Positions 5,419 to 5,446 of a stretch of DNA of 5,446 nucleotides are shown piece after piece; the first letter of the stretch is position 1; the number at the start of each line of letters is the position of its first letter. Under the pieces are notes generated by a model, which ran no database searches, was not told where the DNA came from, and was given only the letters and a program-made list of their open reading frames with translations. The stretch covers positions 1 through 5,446 of the forward strand of contig CAMINA010000096.1 of assembly GCA_946221825.1 (NCBI GenBank), written 5' to 3'. The stretch comes from an uncultured Nesterenkonia sp. (GTDB taxonomy: Bacteria; Actinomycetota; Actinomycetes; Actinomycetales; Micrococcaceae). A program made the translations under genes and the position numbers.

Positions 5419-5446
5419 CCCGTGGGTGATCCATAAAATCCATGGT
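5419..5446 (+). promoter_or_regulatory. Possible -10 element or gene start at the right edge
   Basis: TAAAAT (5434-5439) matches the -10 consensus at five of six bases, and ATCCAT occurs twice (5429-5434, 5438-5443) with a 9-nt period. No TTG-type -35 lies at the right distance. GGTGATCC (5425-5432) can pair with the 3' end of 16S rRNA and is 9 nt before an ATG at 5442, so a gene could instead start there. The window ends too soon to decide. Confidence 0.2.

Overview
The window reads as chromosomal housekeeping DNA from a high-GC actinobacterium, probably in or near the Micrococcales/Micrococcaceae. The grounds are strong G/C preference at third codon positions, a GTG start with a good ribosome binding site, a single-chain alpha2-type glycyl-tRNA synthetase, and above all the gene order ftsB/divIC-like, DUF501, Ppx/GppA, a typical actinobacterial trio. 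No species can be named from sequence alone. There are no rRNA or tRNA genes, CRISPR arrays, insertion sequences, phage genes or obvious signs of recent transfer.

Layout: six genes lie on the minus strand and one on the plus strand. Reading the minus strand in its transcription direction (right to left): a ten-helix DMT-superfamily transporter with two DUF606/YdcZ repeats (4035-5024); a perfect 9-bp hairpin; glyS (2577-3956); a bulged hairpin, then a candidate promoter carrying an inverted repeat; a two-lobed GNAT acetyltransferase whose second lobe looks degenerate (1493-2449); a 100-bp gap; then a tightly packed operon of an FtsB/DivIC-like septum protein (700-1392), a DUF501 protein (108-707) and the first 38 codons of a Ppx/GppA phosphatase (2-115, running off the left edge). 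On the plus strand, divergent from the transporter, is a small S4-domain RNA-binding protein (5155-5403), followed by 43 bp of possible regulatory DNA at the right edge. No gap exceeds 130 bp.

Functionally, the left trio links cell division (septum protein), an uncharacterised conserved protein with a Cys/His set, and polyphosphate/(p)ppGpp-type phosphatase chemistry. Both junctions overlap by 8 nt with near-identical ribosome binding sites, which implies translational coupling. GlyRS and the S4 protein belong to translation, and the transporter and GNAT are accessory. I found no convincing undescribed multi-gene system. The best leads are the DUF501 cysteine/histidine set, the half-dead tandem GNAT, and the inverted repeat over its promoter.
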